A stretch of 64,000 nucleotides of DNA from the NCBI RefSeq assembly GCF_000504245.1, contig NZ_KI632509.1:2771751-2835750 (forward strand). The letters are read 5' to 3'. Origin of the DNA: Haloechinothrix halophila YIM 93223 (GTDB lineage: Bacteria > Actinomycetota > Actinomycetes > Mycobacteriales > Pseudonocardiaceae). Position numbers and translations under genes: made by a program. Shown here in pieces: positions 1 through 8,767 of the stretch. The notes beneath the pieces are model-generated. The model did no database searches, was not told the origin of the DNA, and saw nothing but the letters and a program-made list of their open reading frames with translations. Positions within the stretch are counted from its first letter, which is position 1. Each line of letters starts with the position of its first letter.

Positions 1-552
1 CGCGCCGTCTCCGGTCTTGGCGGGGGCGGTGAAGACCTGACCCGACGTGGCAGGCACCGGCTGTTCGGAAGTGGCACCGCCTGTGGTACCGCCTGGGGGG
101 ACCGCGGTCTCGTGACCGGTCAGCACGTTGTTGACGGCGACGAAGAACTCTCCGGCCATTCGCTTGCTGACCGAGGCCAACATCCGTTGGCCGACGCCGC
201 CGATCATGCCTCCGACGATGGCGTCTGCGCCGTAGCGTAGACCGGTCGTCCCGTCACCGTTGTCGGTGAAGTCGACCTTGACGTCGGCGGCCACCGTGCC
301 CGGGGCCCCGGAGGCTGACGTCTTCATGACCAGGGAGGCCGGTTTCACCAACTCGTTGAGCTCGCAGGTTCCGGCGTAGGTGCCCTTGATCGAAGCGACC
401 CCTGCGGTGATCTGCATCGCGTAGGCATTCTCGCCTGCTGCCTCGAGCTTCTCGCACCCCGGGATGGTGCGGACGAGCACTGCGGGATCCAACAGTGCGT
501 CCCATACCGCATCGATGGGTGCGTGCAAGGTGGCTTCTCCGGCGACCTTCAT
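1..552 (-). CDS. coxG: CoxG-like SRPBCC-domain protein, 3' end outside window
   Basis: The minus-strand frame opens with ATG at 552 (MKVAGEATLHAPIDAVW) and stays open to the left edge, so the C-terminus is missing. The START/SRPBCC fold pattern of carbon monoxide dehydrogenase subunit G is recognisable, with the family pattern IPGCE near residue 30 and a VGGMIGGVGQRM segment near residue 120. The visible end is a low-complexity Gly/Pro/Thr tail that would link to a membrane anchor in longer members. CoxG proteins help assemble or membrane-recruit molybdenum hydroxylases. The start lies directly after the stop of the large subunit gene (stop at 553-555), so it belongs to the same transcript. 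Confidence 0.85.
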   Translation of the reverse strand, partial: MKVAGEATLHAPIDAVWDALLDPAVLVRTIPGCEKLEAAGENAYAMQITAGVASIKGTYAGTCELNELVKPASLVMKTSASGAPGTVAADVKVDFTDNGDGTTGLRYGADAIVGGMIGGVGQRMLASVSKRMAGEFFVAVNNVLTGHETAVPPGGTTGGATSEQPVPATSGQVFTAPAKTGDGA

Positions 553-2955
553 TTAGGTGGCTCTCCTTCCAGGGCTTGACGCTTCGGTGTTCCTGCGTCG
601 CAGCTCGAACAGCTCGGACGGTGAGATGGGCATCGACGTGATTCCGATCCCCTCGGCGTCCTCGATCGCGGCCGCGAAGACCGCTGTCGACGGGATCACG
701 CCGGCCTCGCCCGCGCCCTTGATCCCCAGTGGGTTCAGCGGTGACGGCGTCTGGAGGTGATCGATCTCGATTTTGCTGGGAACTTCGGTGACGTAGGGCA
801 TCAGGAAGTCCATGAACGACGCGTTCAGCAACTGTCCGTGCTCGTCGTAGGACATCCGTTCGTATAGCGCGCCAGCAACCCCCTGGGCCACGCCGCCGTG
901 GATCTGTCCTTCGACGATCAGCGGGTTGACCACGTGGCCGCAGTCGTGCACGACGCAGTAACGCAGGATCTTGATCTCGGCGGTGTCCGGATCGGTCTCC
1001 ACGATCACTGCATGCATGCCGCTGGCGAATGTCGAGCGGACAGGCGAGTAGTAGCCTTTGCCCTCCAGGCCCGGCTCGTCGCCCTCGGCCACCGGTGGCT
1101 TGTCAGGGTCGCCTACGACGAACTGGGTGGCCGACTCCGAGGCCTTGTCGAAGGCGTACCGCAGCGGGTTGGACAACACAGCGACGGTGCCGAGCGCGAT
1201 CGTGGCGTCGGGCGTTCCCTTGACTCGCACGATGCCGTCCACGATCTCCAGGTCGTCGGAGCTGGCCTCGAGCGCATCGGCCGCGATCCGCAGCGCCTTG
1301 GTACGGACGGCGCGGGCCGCGAATGCGATGGCCGACCCACTCATGACCGCGGCCCGGGAGGCGAAGGTGCCCACGGCGTAGGGAAATCGGCGGGTGTCGC
1401 CGGTGGTCACCTCGACGTCCTCGAAGCGCACGCCGAGCTCGTCGGCGACGATTTGCGCGAAGACTGTCTGGTGCCCTTGGCCCTGCGAGGTGAGACCTGT
1501 AGCGACTTTGACCTTCCCGGACGTCTCGACCTGCACGTGTCCGCCTTCGTAGGGCCCGACTCCGGTGCCCTCGACGTAGCAGGCCAGGCCGATGCCGACC
1601 CTGCGCCCCTGCGAGCGTGCCTGTTCGCGGAAGGTCTCGAACTCGTCCCAGCCGACCAGCTTCTTCAGCTTCTGAAGGCAGGCGGGATAGTCTCCCGAGT
1701 CGTAGATGAGCGGCCTGCCGTCCTGGAAGAGGAGCCCATGGTCGTAAGGCAACTCGTCGGGCTGGATGAAGTTCACCGCGCGCACTTCGGTGCGATCCCG
1801 GCCGAGGTAGGAGGCGATGGCATCCATCGTGCGTTCCATCGCGTAGACGCCCTGCGGCCGACCGGCCCCGCGGTAGGGGGTCACGACCACGGTGTTGGTG
1901 TAGAGGCTTTCGAACACCACCGAGTAGGCCCCGGGCTTGTACGGGCCGAGCAGCTGGGTCGAGGTGATGATCGGCACGATGATGCCGTACGGCGTGTAGG
2001 CACCGTTGTCGTGCCAGAAACGCACCGAGAGTCCCAGGATGCGGCCGTCGTCGTCGAACCCCACCTCGACGTGCTGTACCTGGCCGCGCTCGTGAGCCGA
2101 GGAGATGAAATGCTCACGCCGGTCCTCAATGAACTTCACCGGCTTACCGAGGGCTCTGGCGACGAACGGTACGAGCAAGTCCTCCGGCCACGGGTGCATG
2201 ATTTTGACACCGAAGCCGCCGCCGACGTCCGGCGTGATCACGTCGACGTTGGCGAGGTCCAGCTGTAGTTTGGCCGCGATGGCGGCGCGCACGCCGGTCG
2301 AGGTCTGGGTGGAGGTCCACACCCGCATGCGTCCCGAACCGGTGTCCCACTCGGCCAGTGTTGCCCGGCCCTCGAGCGGGGTCGCCGCGCTGCGCTCGAT
2401 TTCGAGGTCGAGCGTGAGTTTGTGCGGAGCGCCTGCGATTGCGGATTCCGCATCTCCGGTGGACTGTTCCATGCGCGCTGCAACGTTGCCGGGGACATCG
2501 TCATGGACCAGGTGCTCGGCCTTGCGGGCGTGGTCGATGCCGACGACTGGGGGCAGCGGATCGTAGCTCACAGAGATTCGGAAAGCGGCGTCCTCGGCGA
2601 TGTAGCGGTCGATGGCCACCACCATCGCGACGGCCTCCCCGACGTAGTTGACCTCATCTTTGGCGAGGGCGTACTGGGTGCGTCCGTGGGTGAGCGCAGG
2701 GTGCGGGATGAGCAGTGGAAGCGGTTCGGCTAGAGGGCCTGGCAGATCCTCATAGGTGTATACCGCCAGTACGCCGTCGACATCGAGGACCCGCTCGATG
2801 TCGATGTCGACGATGCGGGCATGGGCGTGCGGGCTGCGCACCATGGCGACGTGCAGCGCCTCGGGGCACAAGTCGTCGGTGTACCGCCCGAGCCCACGCA
2901 GCAACCGGTCGTCCTCGACCCGGGTAACGTTCTCCCCAACCAGCTTCCATGTCAT
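553..2955 (-). CDS. Molybdenum hydroxylase large (molybdopterin-binding) subunit
   Basis: This is an 800-residue xanthine dehydrogenase/CO dehydrogenase family large subunit, starting at ATG 2955 (MTWKLVGENVTRVEDDRLLRG). The usual landmarks are present: GRYTDD near residue 25, DVGGGFGVK, the active-site loop PYRGAGRPQG and a C-terminal GIKGAGEAG. The loop is of the RGAGR type, not the AYRCSFR type of true form I CO dehydrogenase, so CO oxidation is unlikely to be its role. It overlaps the iron-sulfur subunit gene by 4 bp. The neighbouring uracil-type permease and barbiturase suggest it hydroxylates uracil or thymine at C6, which is inference from context. A longer frame upstream to 3351 is only the shadow of the iron-sulfur subunit. 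Confidence 0.93.
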   Translation of the reverse strand: MTWKLVGENVTRVEDDRLLRGLGRYTDDLCPEALHVAMVRSPHAHARIVDIDIERVLDVDGVLAVYTYEDLPGPLAEPLPLLIPHPALTHGRTQYALAKDEVNYVGEAVAMVVAIDRYIAEDAAFRISVSYDPLPPVVGIDHARKAEHLVHDDVPGNVAARMEQSTGDAESAIAGAPHKLTLDLEIERSAATPLEGRATLAEWDTGSGRMRVWTSTQTSTGVRAAIAAKLQLDLANVDVITPDVGGGFGVKIMHPWPEDLLVPFVARALGKPVKFIEDRREHFISSAHERGQVQHVEVGFDDDGRILGLSVRFWHDNGAYTPYGIIVPIITSTQLLGPYKPGAYSVVFESLYTNTVVVTPYRGAGRPQGVYAMERTMDAIASYLGRDRTEVRAVNFIQPDELPYDHGLLFQDGRPLIYDSGDYPACLQKLKKLVGWDEFETFREQARSQGRRVGIGLACYVEGTGVGPYEGGHVQVETSGKVKVATGLTSQGQGHQTVFAQIVADELGVRFEDVEVTTGDTRRFPYAVGTFASRAAVMSGSAIAFAARAVRTKALRIAADALEASSDDLEIVDGIVRVKGTPDATIALGTVAVLSNPLRYAFDKASESATQFVVGDPDKPPVAEGDEPGLEGKGYYSPVRSTFASGMHAVIVETDPDTAEIKILRYCVVHDCGHVVNPLIVEGQIHGGVAQGVAGALYERMSYDEHGQLLNASFMDFLMPYVTEVPSKIEIDHLQTPSPLNPLGIKGAGEAGVIPSTAVFAAAIEDAEGIGITSMPISPSELFELRRRNTEASSPGRRAT

Positions 2956-3506
2956 GCCTGAGCCTCCTGGGCGGCGTGCTCCGGCTTGGTGGCGCACCCC
3001 GCGCCTTGCAGCTCCGCCGCACGCAGGACCGCGGAGACGATGTTTTGATAGCCCGTGCACCGGCACAGGTTGCCCGCGACCATCTCGGAGGCCTCCTCGC
3101 GCGTGGGGTCGGGGTTGTCCCGCAGACAGGCCGTGATGGTCGTGAGGAAGCCCGGGGTGCAGAAGCCGCATTGCAACCCGTGACAGTCCTTGAACGCCTG
3201 CTGGACGGCGCCCAGGGACCCGTCGGCGTCGCCGAGGCCCTCGACCGTGGTGACCTCCTGACCTTCGGCCGACACCGCGAACATCAGGCACGAGCGCATG
3301 GGCACCCCATCCACGAGCACCGTGCAGGCCCCGCAGACGCCGTGCTCGCATCCCACGTGCGTGCCGGTCAGGCCGATGTCCTGTCGCACGGCGTCCGACA
3401 GCAGCCTGCGTGCCGGAACCTCGATGTCGTAGGTCGCACCGTTGACGCTGAGCCGCACGTGATGCATGGTCTCACCGTCGGTGTCGGCGGTTGTCGGGTC
3501 GCTCAC
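2952..3506 (-). CDS. Molybdenum hydroxylase [2Fe-2S] subunit
   Basis: The 184-residue small subunit of a Mo hydroxylase carries two [2Fe-2S] sites. The plant-type ferredoxin site is CEHGVCGACTVL plus a later Cys in RSCLMF, around residues 52-75. The helical-domain site is CGFCTPG and CRCTGY, around residues 113-150. It passes electrons from the molybdenum centre to the FAD subunit. It overlaps both neighbours by 4 bp (ATGA type), so the three subunits are translationally coupled in the order FAD, FeS, Mo. The N-terminus has a short extra acidic extension before HHVRLSVNG. Confidence 0.93.
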   Translation of the reverse strand: MSDPTTADTDGETMHHVRLSVNGATYDIEVPARRLLSDAVRQDIGLTGTHVGCEHGVCGACTVLVDGVPMRSCLMFAVSAEGQEVTTVEGLGDADGSLGAVQQAFKDCHGLQCGFCTPGFLTTITACLRDNPDPTREEASEMVAGNLCRCTGYQNIVSAVLRAAELQGAGCATKPEHAAQEAQA

Positions 3507-4390
3507 TGGGAACCTCCGATCGTGCGTGCGCTGGCATGGTTGTGCGCCTGCTCGATGACCTGCTTCGTCAACACCCCGGCCAGCTGGCGCCGATAGTCGG
3601 CTGTCGCATGGATGTCGGTCTCGGGCTGCACCGCCGCGCTCGCCAGTTCCCCGGCTCCCGTCAGATTGGTCTGACTGAGCTCGCCATCGTCGAAGGCGTC
3701 GGACAGGTCCAGCACCAGTGGAGTTTCGGAGACCGAGAGGTACCCCGTCTTGACCGAGGTGACGGCACCGCCCGGGTCCGTCTGCACGATCGCTGCGGCA
3801 CCACAGAGGGCATAGTCGCCGCGCCGTCGCGAGATTTCCTCGAACGCCACGCCAGCGCCCGCGGGCAGTGCCGGCATGAATATCTCGGTGGCGATTTCGC
3901 CGGCTGCCAGCGAGGTCTCCAGCGGGCCGACGAACAGGTCTTCGGCGCCCACCTCGCGGCTGCCCTCATGGGAGCGCAGTGTGACGCTGCCCTCGAGCAG
4001 ACGAAGCACGGCCGGCATCTCGGCGGCCGCGTCGGCGTGCACGATTGAGCCCACCGTCGTCCCGCGGTTGCGGATCGTCGGGTGCGCCACGGACCGCAAT
4101 GCCTTGCGCAATAGTGGTTGCGCACGGTTCGCCCGCTTGTCGTGCTCGATCTGCGCATGTCGCGTCAGTGCACCGAACCGAACGCCAGAAGCGTCGGTGT
4201 GGACGTACGACAACTCGGTCAGCCGGTTGATGTCGATCAGCATGGTTGGAGCGGCCAGCCGCATCGACAACAGCGGGATCAGGCTTTGCCCCCCGGCGAG
4301 GATCTTGGCGTCGTCGGCGTGGTCGGCGTAGGCCTCGAGCGCGTCCTGGAGGCACTCCGGGCGCAGGTACGCAAACGGTGCGGGTTTCAC
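3503..4390 (-). CDS. Molybdenum hydroxylase FAD-binding subunit
   Basis: This is a 295-residue CoxM-type FAD subunit. I choose the GTG at 4390 (VKPAPFAYLRPECLQDAL) because it gives the normal family N-terminus. A longer frame to 4648 only shadows the end of the permease gene. FAD-binding landmarks are AGGQSLIP near residue 33 and TIRNRGTTVGSIVHADAAAE near residue 105. The second motif has VGS where many homologues have GGN or VGG. It lies 22 bp downstream of the permease stop, so permease and hydroxylase genes probably share one transcript. Confidence 0.92.
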   Translation of the reverse strand: MKPAPFAYLRPECLQDALEAYADHADDAKILAGGQSLIPLLSMRLAAPTMLIDINRLTELSYVHTDASGVRFGALTRHAQIEHDKRANRAQPLLRKALRSVAHPTIRNRGTTVGSIVHADAAAEMPAVLRLLEGSVTLRSHEGSREVGAEDLFVGPLETSLAAGEIATEIFMPALPAGAGVAFEEISRRRGDYALCGAAAIVQTDPGGAVTSVKTGYLSVSETPLVLDLSDAFDDGELSQTNLTGAGELASAAVQPETDIHATADYRRQLAGVLTKQVIEQAHNHASARTIGGSQ

Positions 4391-4412
4391 AGCTGCAGCC
4401 TTCCTTCCGAGG

Positions 4413-5804
4413 TTATGCGGACTCACCGGCCGACGTCGCCGGTGTGGACTTACCGGCGCCGAGCAGGCGGACCAGATGGAAGTAGAAGACCACGAAGATC
4501 GTGCCGAGCGCGATGCCGCTGATCTCGAAGTCCTCGGTGAACTGAAGTGAGACCCCGCCGACGCCGACGATGAGGCCGGCCGCCATAGGCACGAGGTTGA
4601 TCGGGTTGGCGAAGTCGACGCGGTTCTCCACCCAGATCTTCGCGCCAAGCAGGCCGATCATGCCGTAGAGCACGACTGTGATGCCTCCCAGAACACCGCC
4701 GGGGATGGCGTTGACCAGCGCCCCGAACTTCGGGCTCAGCCCGAGGAGGATGGCCACCATCGCAGCCACGTAGTAGGCGGCGGTGGAGTAGACTCGGGTG
4801 GCGGCCATGACGCCGATGTTCTCCGCGTAGGTCGTGGTCGGGGAACCACCGAAGGTACCTGCCAGCGCGGTTCCGAGACCGTCGCCGAGCAGCGCGCGGC
4901 CGACGTAGGGATCGAGGTCGTCACCGGTCAGCTCCGCCACTGCCTTGACATGGCCGGTGTTTTCCGCGATCAAGGCGATGACACCCGGAAGCACCAGCAG
5001 GATGAAGGCCAGCGAGAAGCTGGGGGTGTGGAAGCCGGGTACCTCCACACCGTCGGCGCCGGTGAAGGTCCAGGCCGGAAGGCCGACCCAGTCGGCGGCC
5101 TCGACGGCTGCGAACGTGACGCGGTCGTGGGCGGTCGGCTCGCAGCCGGTGCCGCCGCAGGAGACGATCGGACCCAAGGCTCGGTCGAAGAGCCAGGACA
5201 CTCCGAAGCCGAAAACCAGGCCGAGGACGATAGCGATCCGGCCGACGAATCCCCTGAAGAGCACAGCGGCGATGATCACGAATGTCGCGGTAAGGAGCGC
5301 GACCCATTGGTCCTGCGGCCAGTACTGCTCGGCCACGACGGGCGCAAGGCTGAAACCGATCAACATGACAACCGCGCCGGTGATCGTCGGCGGCAGCACC
5401 CTGACCACCAGCCCGGCACCGGCGAAATGCACGAACACGCCGACGGCGACAAGGACCAGGCCAGCGACCACGATGGCGCCAGTCACCTCTGAGGAGTCAC
5501 CACCCTGCGCGCGGATCGCCGCGACACCGGCGACGAATGAGGCGCTGGTGCCCAGATAGCTCGGCACCCGGCCGCCGACGATCAACAAGAAGACGATAGT
5601 CGCGATCCCGGAGAACATGATCGCGACGTTCGGGTTCAAGCCCATGATCACCGGGAACACGAAAGTCGCCCCAAACATGGCGACCACATGCTGACCACCC
5701 AGCCCGATCGTGCGCGGCCAACTCAGCCGCTCACCCGGCCGGACGACTTCTCCTTCCGGCGGGGTCCGGCCTCCGTGGACGACCTGCCAAGGTAGCAGTT
5801 GCAT
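4413..5804 (-). CDS. NCS2-family uracil/xanthine permease
   Basis: This 463-residue polytopic membrane protein has about 12-14 hydrophobic segments. It has the NCS2 hallmarks: QHVVAMFGAT near residue 38, a GSPTTTYAENIGVMAATRV segment near residue 315 and NAIPGGVLGG near residue 365. Members import uracil or xanthine by proton symport. An AGGAGA ribosome binding site precedes the ATG at 5804. It is the promoter-proximal gene of the minus-strand operon and is divergent from the barbiturase gene. That context favours a pyrimidine base, presumably uracil or thymine, as substrate; specificity cannot be read from the sequence alone. Confidence 0.92.
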   Translation of the reverse strand: MQLLPWQVVHGGRTPPEGEVVRPGERLSWPRTIGLGGQHVVAMFGATFVFPVIMGLNPNVAIMFSGIATIVFLLIVGGRVPSYLGTSASFVAGVAAIRAQGGDSSEVTGAIVVAGLVLVAVGVFVHFAGAGLVVRVLPPTITGAVVMLIGFSLAPVVAEQYWPQDQWVALLTATFVIIAAVLFRGFVGRIAIVLGLVFGFGVSWLFDRALGPIVSCGGTGCEPTAHDRVTFAAVEAADWVGLPAWTFTGADGVEVPGFHTPSFSLAFILLVLPGVIALIAENTGHVKAVAELTGDDLDPYVGRALLGDGLGTALAGTFGGSPTTTYAENIGVMAATRVYSTAAYYVAAMVAILLGLSPKFGALVNAIPGGVLGGITVVLYGMIGLLGAKIWVENRVDFANPINLVPMAAGLIVGVGGVSLQFTEDFEISGIALGTIFVVFYFHLVRLLGAGKSTPATSAGESA

Positions 5805-6054
5805 GTGGTCTCCTCACGCCGGTGAGCCGCCTTCGTGACCAGGACCCTAGTGTCGGCCGTCACAGCAAATCACGAGCAGAAATTGCCAAAGGGTATGCGT
5901 CTTTGCTGGCAACTCTGACCATCGGCCAGTGCCATCCCACCCGGCTAATCTCCAACAGACCGCACCCAGTTTGCCTGCGAGCGGTGATACCGCCCGGCCA
6001 CAGCACCCCAACAGGCCGAACACGCAACGAGCGAGAAGAATAGAGGGATTTCAG
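5805..6054. promoter_or_regulatory. Divergent promoter region between permease and barbiturase genes
   Basis: This 250 bp region must drive both arms of the cluster. It contains an imperfect inverted repeat, TTGCCAAAG (5883-5891) and CTTTGCTGGCAA (5901-5912), whose outer arms TTGCCA/TGGCAA are perfect. It is a candidate operator, but no regulator gene lies in or beside the cluster inside this window. The barbiturase ribosome binding site (AGAGGG) is at its right end. Confidence 0.45.
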
Positions 6055-7194
6055 ATGCCGGAGCCCATTGAGGTCCGCAAGCTCCCGATCAAACACGTCA
6101 GCGACGCATCGGGGCTAGCGGAACTGATCAACGCCGGAACCATCGAGGCTGACCGGGTGACCGCCATCATCGGCAAGACCGAAGGCAACGGCGGCGTCAA
6201 CGACTACACGCGCATCATTGCCGACCGCGCGTTCCGCGAGGTGCTGGTGGACAAGGGCACCCGCACCATGGACGAGGCCAAGCAGGTGCCGATCGTCTGG
6301 TCCGGCGGCACGGACGGCGTGATCAGCCCACATGCCACCGTGTTCGCGACCGTGCCCGCCGACACTGCCGAGAAGACCGACGAGCCCCGGCTGACTGTGG
6401 GTATTGCCATGAGCGAGCCGCTCCTGCCCGAAGAGATCGGCCGCCGCGGCATGATCGAGAAGGTCGCCGCCGGGGTGAAGGCCGCGATGCACCAGGCCGG
6501 GATCACCGACCCCGCCGACGTGCACTACGTGCAGACCAAGACCCCGCTGTTGACGATCCAAACCATCCGCGACGCGCACAGCCGCGGCAAGTCCGTGTGG
6601 ACTGAGCACACCCACGAGTCCATGGACCTGTCCAACGCGACGACCGGCCTCGGCGTCGCCGTCGCGCTAGGCGAAATCGACATGCCCGCCGACAGCGCCG
6701 TCATGCACAACCGGGATCTCTATTCCTCCGTCGCCTCCTGCTCGTCCGGCGTAGAGCTGGACCGGGCACAAATCGTCGTGGTCGGCAACGTCCGCAGCAT
6801 CGGCGGGCGATTCCGCATCGGCCATTCGGTCATGACCGACGCGCTTGACTCCGACGGCATCTGGGACGCGATCCGTGACGCCGGCCTCAAGCTGCCCGAC
6901 ACACCGCGCTGGAACGACGTCGACGGGCGCCTGGTCAACGTCTTCCTCAAGTGCGAGGTGTCCCCCGATGGAGTCGTTCGCGGGCGGCGCAATGCGATGC
7001 TCGATGATTCCGACGTGCACTGGCACCGGCAAATCAAATCCTGTGTCGGCGGCGTGGCCGCCGCTGTCACCGGCGATCCGGCCGTCTTCGTGTCCGTCTC
7101 CGCGACGCACCAAGGCCCCGCCGGCGGTGGACCAGTCGCGGCGATCGTCGATCACGGACCCGAGCCCACCGGATACCGTGCGCCAGGCCGCTAA
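6055..7194 (+). CDS. Barbiturase / cyanuric acid amidohydrolase family
   Basis: This 379-residue member of the barbiturase/AtzD family starts at ATG 6055 behind AGAGGG ([17 protein letters not shown]). The family has three repeated units, each giving a Ser and a Lys. The expected pieces are visible: [16 protein letters not shown] near residue 40, [13 protein letters not shown] near residue 80, [15 protein letters not shown] near residue 120, KTPLLT near residue 160, [11 protein letters not shown] near residue 225 and a C-terminal [18 protein letters not shown]. Barbiturase opens barbiturate to ureidomalonate; the sister enzyme opens cyanuric acid. The adjacent Mo hydroxylase, uracil-type permease and amidase point to barbiturate. 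An upstream extension to 5929 is not supported by a ribosome binding site. Confidence 0.9.
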   Translation: MPEPIEVRKLPIKHVSDASGLAELINAGTIEADRVTAIIGKTEGNGGVNDYTRIIADRAFREVLVDKGTRTMDEAKQVPIVWSGGTDGVISPHATVFATVPADTAEKTDEPRLTVGIAMSEPLLPEEIGRRGMIEKVAAGVKAAMHQAGITDPADVHYVQTKTPLLTIQTIRDAHSRGKSVWTEHTHESMDLSNATTGLGVAVALGEIDMPADSAVMHNRDLYSSVASCSSGVELDRAQIVVVGNVRSIGGRFRIGHSVMTDALDSDGIWDAIRDAGLKLPDTPRWNDVDGRLVNVFLKCEVSPDGVVRGRRNAMLDDSDVHWHRQIKSCVGGVAAAVTGDPAVFVSVSATHQGPAGGGPVAAIVDHGPEPTGYRAPGR

Positions 7195-7312
7195 CCGCAA
7201 CAGCCGAGCGTGGTCCCTCTAGCACTGCCGCCCGGGGCCACGCCGGACGCGGTCGAGCCTATCCACACATTCCGAGACCAAGCCCGAGCCCGACCTCACC
7301 AGGGAGCGTGAC

Positions 7313-8767
7313 ATGACCGAGCAAGAACTCTGTTTCCGACCGGCCACCGAACTGGTGACCCTCCTGGTGCATCGGCAGCTGTCGGCCCGCGAGCTGCTCG
7401 GCACCTACCTGGCACAGATCGAGCGGGTGAATCCGACAGTGAATGCGATCGTGACGCTCGCCGAAGACCACGCCTGGCGGCTGGCGAAACAGGCCGACGA
7501 CGCCATCGTTCGGGGCGTCCAGCTCGGCCCGTTGCACGGCCTGCCCGTGGCGCACAAAGACCTCACCGAAACCAAGGGCATTCGCACCACGTACGGCTCA
7601 CCGGCACGCGCCGACTTCGTGCCCGACGTCGACTCGCTCGTCGTGGAGCGGTTGGTGGCTGCGGGAGCGGTGACCGTCGGCAAGACGAACACCCCGGAGT
7701 GGGGAACGGGATCGCAGACCTACAACGACGTGTTTGGGGCGACCCGCAACCCGTACGATGTCTCGAAAACGCCCGGCGGCAGCAGCGGCGGCGCGGCCAC
7801 GGCACTGGCCACCGGTATGGTGCCGATCGCGGACGGCACCGACATGGGCGGCTCCCTGCGCAATCCCGCGAGCTTTTGCAGCGTCGTCGGGCTTCGGCCG
7901 TCCATCGGCAGGGTTCCCACCTGGCCAAGTGCGGCGCCGCAATTTGCCCTCGCCGTGGCCGGCCCGATGGCTCGCACCGTCGGTGACGTGGCCTTGCAGA
8001 TGCGCGTGCTCAGCCCTCCCGATCCCCGGCACCCGCTGTCGCATTCCGTGCCTGCGGATCAGTTCGCGCGGCCGTTGGGCCGTGACTTCACTGGCACGAC
8101 CGTCGCCTGGAGCGACGACCTGGGTGGGCTGCCCGTGGATCCGCGCGTCAGTCGCGCGATGGCACCCGCTCCACAAGTGCTCACGTCCCTCGGCTGCGAC
8201 CTACGGGAGCGCGACCCCGACCTCACTGGCGCCGAGGAAGCGTTCCGGACCTGGCGGGCCTGGTACTACGCGCTCACCCTCGGCGAGCTGTTCGAGCAGC
8301 GCCCGCAGGACTTGGGGGAGAGCGCGGCGTGGAACACCAAGGCGGGCCTGGCGCTCACCGGTGAGGACCTGTGCCGCGCCGAGAAGGCGCGGACCGCCCT
8401 GTACTACCGAATGCGGGACTTCCTCACCGACCACGAGTTCCTGATCACCCTGGTCTCCCAGGTGCCGCCGTTCGATGTGGACCTGCCCTATCCGCCTGCA
8501 GTCGCCGGAGTGGAACCAGAATCGTATTTGGACTGGATGCGGTCCTGCTACTGGATTTCGGCCACCGGCCTGCCCGCCGCGTCGGTGCCGTTCGGGTTCA
8601 CCGAGGACGGGCTGCCCGTGGGTCTGCAGGTGGTAGGACGTCCAGGTGACGACTTCGGAGTGCTGCAACTGGCGCACGCCATCGAGACCGCCACGCAAAC
8701 ATGGCGACGCAGCCCCGACATCGCCCACACCGGCGTCACAGCAACCGGTGAAGCGGGTGAGCGATGA
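7313..8767 (+). CDS. Amidase-signature hydrolase, candidate ureidomalonase
   Basis: This 484-residue amidase-signature protein starts at ATG 7313 behind GGGAG. The Ser-cisSer-Lys triad is visible: Lys in PVAHKDLTET (near residue 82), cis-Ser in KTPGGSSGGAA (near residue 158) and the nucleophile Ser in DGTDMGGSLRNPA (near residue 182). Family members cleave amide bonds in many substrates. In the known oxidative pyrimidine pathway the barbiturase product ureidomalonate is split to urea and malonate. This gene, 118 bp downstream of barbiturase and coupled to a CoA-transferase, is the best candidate for that step. That role is inference from position. Confidence 0.87.
   Translation: MTEQELCFRPATELVTLLVHRQLSARELLGTYLAQIERVNPTVNAIVTLAEDHAWRLAKQADDAIVRGVQLGPLHGLPVAHKDLTETKGIRTTYGSPARADFVPDVDSLVVERLVAAGAVTVGKTNTPEWGTGSQTYNDVFGATRNPYDVSKTPGGSSGGAATALATGMVPIADGTDMGGSLRNPASFCSVVGLRPSIGRVPTWPSAAPQFALAVAGPMARTVGDVALQMRVLSPPDPRHPLSHSVPADQFARPLGRDFTGTTVAWSDDLGGLPVDPRVSRAMAPAPQVLTSLGCDLRERDPDLTGAEEAFRTWRAWYYALTLGELFEQRPQDLGESAAWNTKAGLALTGEDLCRAEKARTALYYRMRDFLTDHEFLITLVSQVPPFDVDLPYPPAVAGVEPESYLDWMRSCYWISATGLPAASVPFGFTEDGLPVGLQVVGRPGDDFGVLQLAHAIETATQTWRRSPDIAHTGVTATGEAGER

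Noticed and set aside
898-2268. Long plus-strand open frame opposite the Mo hydroxylase large subunit
   Set aside because: Mirror frame of a high-GC gene; composition (His/Arg/Val-rich) and lack of domains mark it as a shadow.
553-3351. 932-residue version of the Mo hydroxylase large subunit
   Set aside because: The first ~132 residues are Arg/Gly-rich and overlap the conserved iron-sulfur subunit; the family N-terminus begins at 2955.
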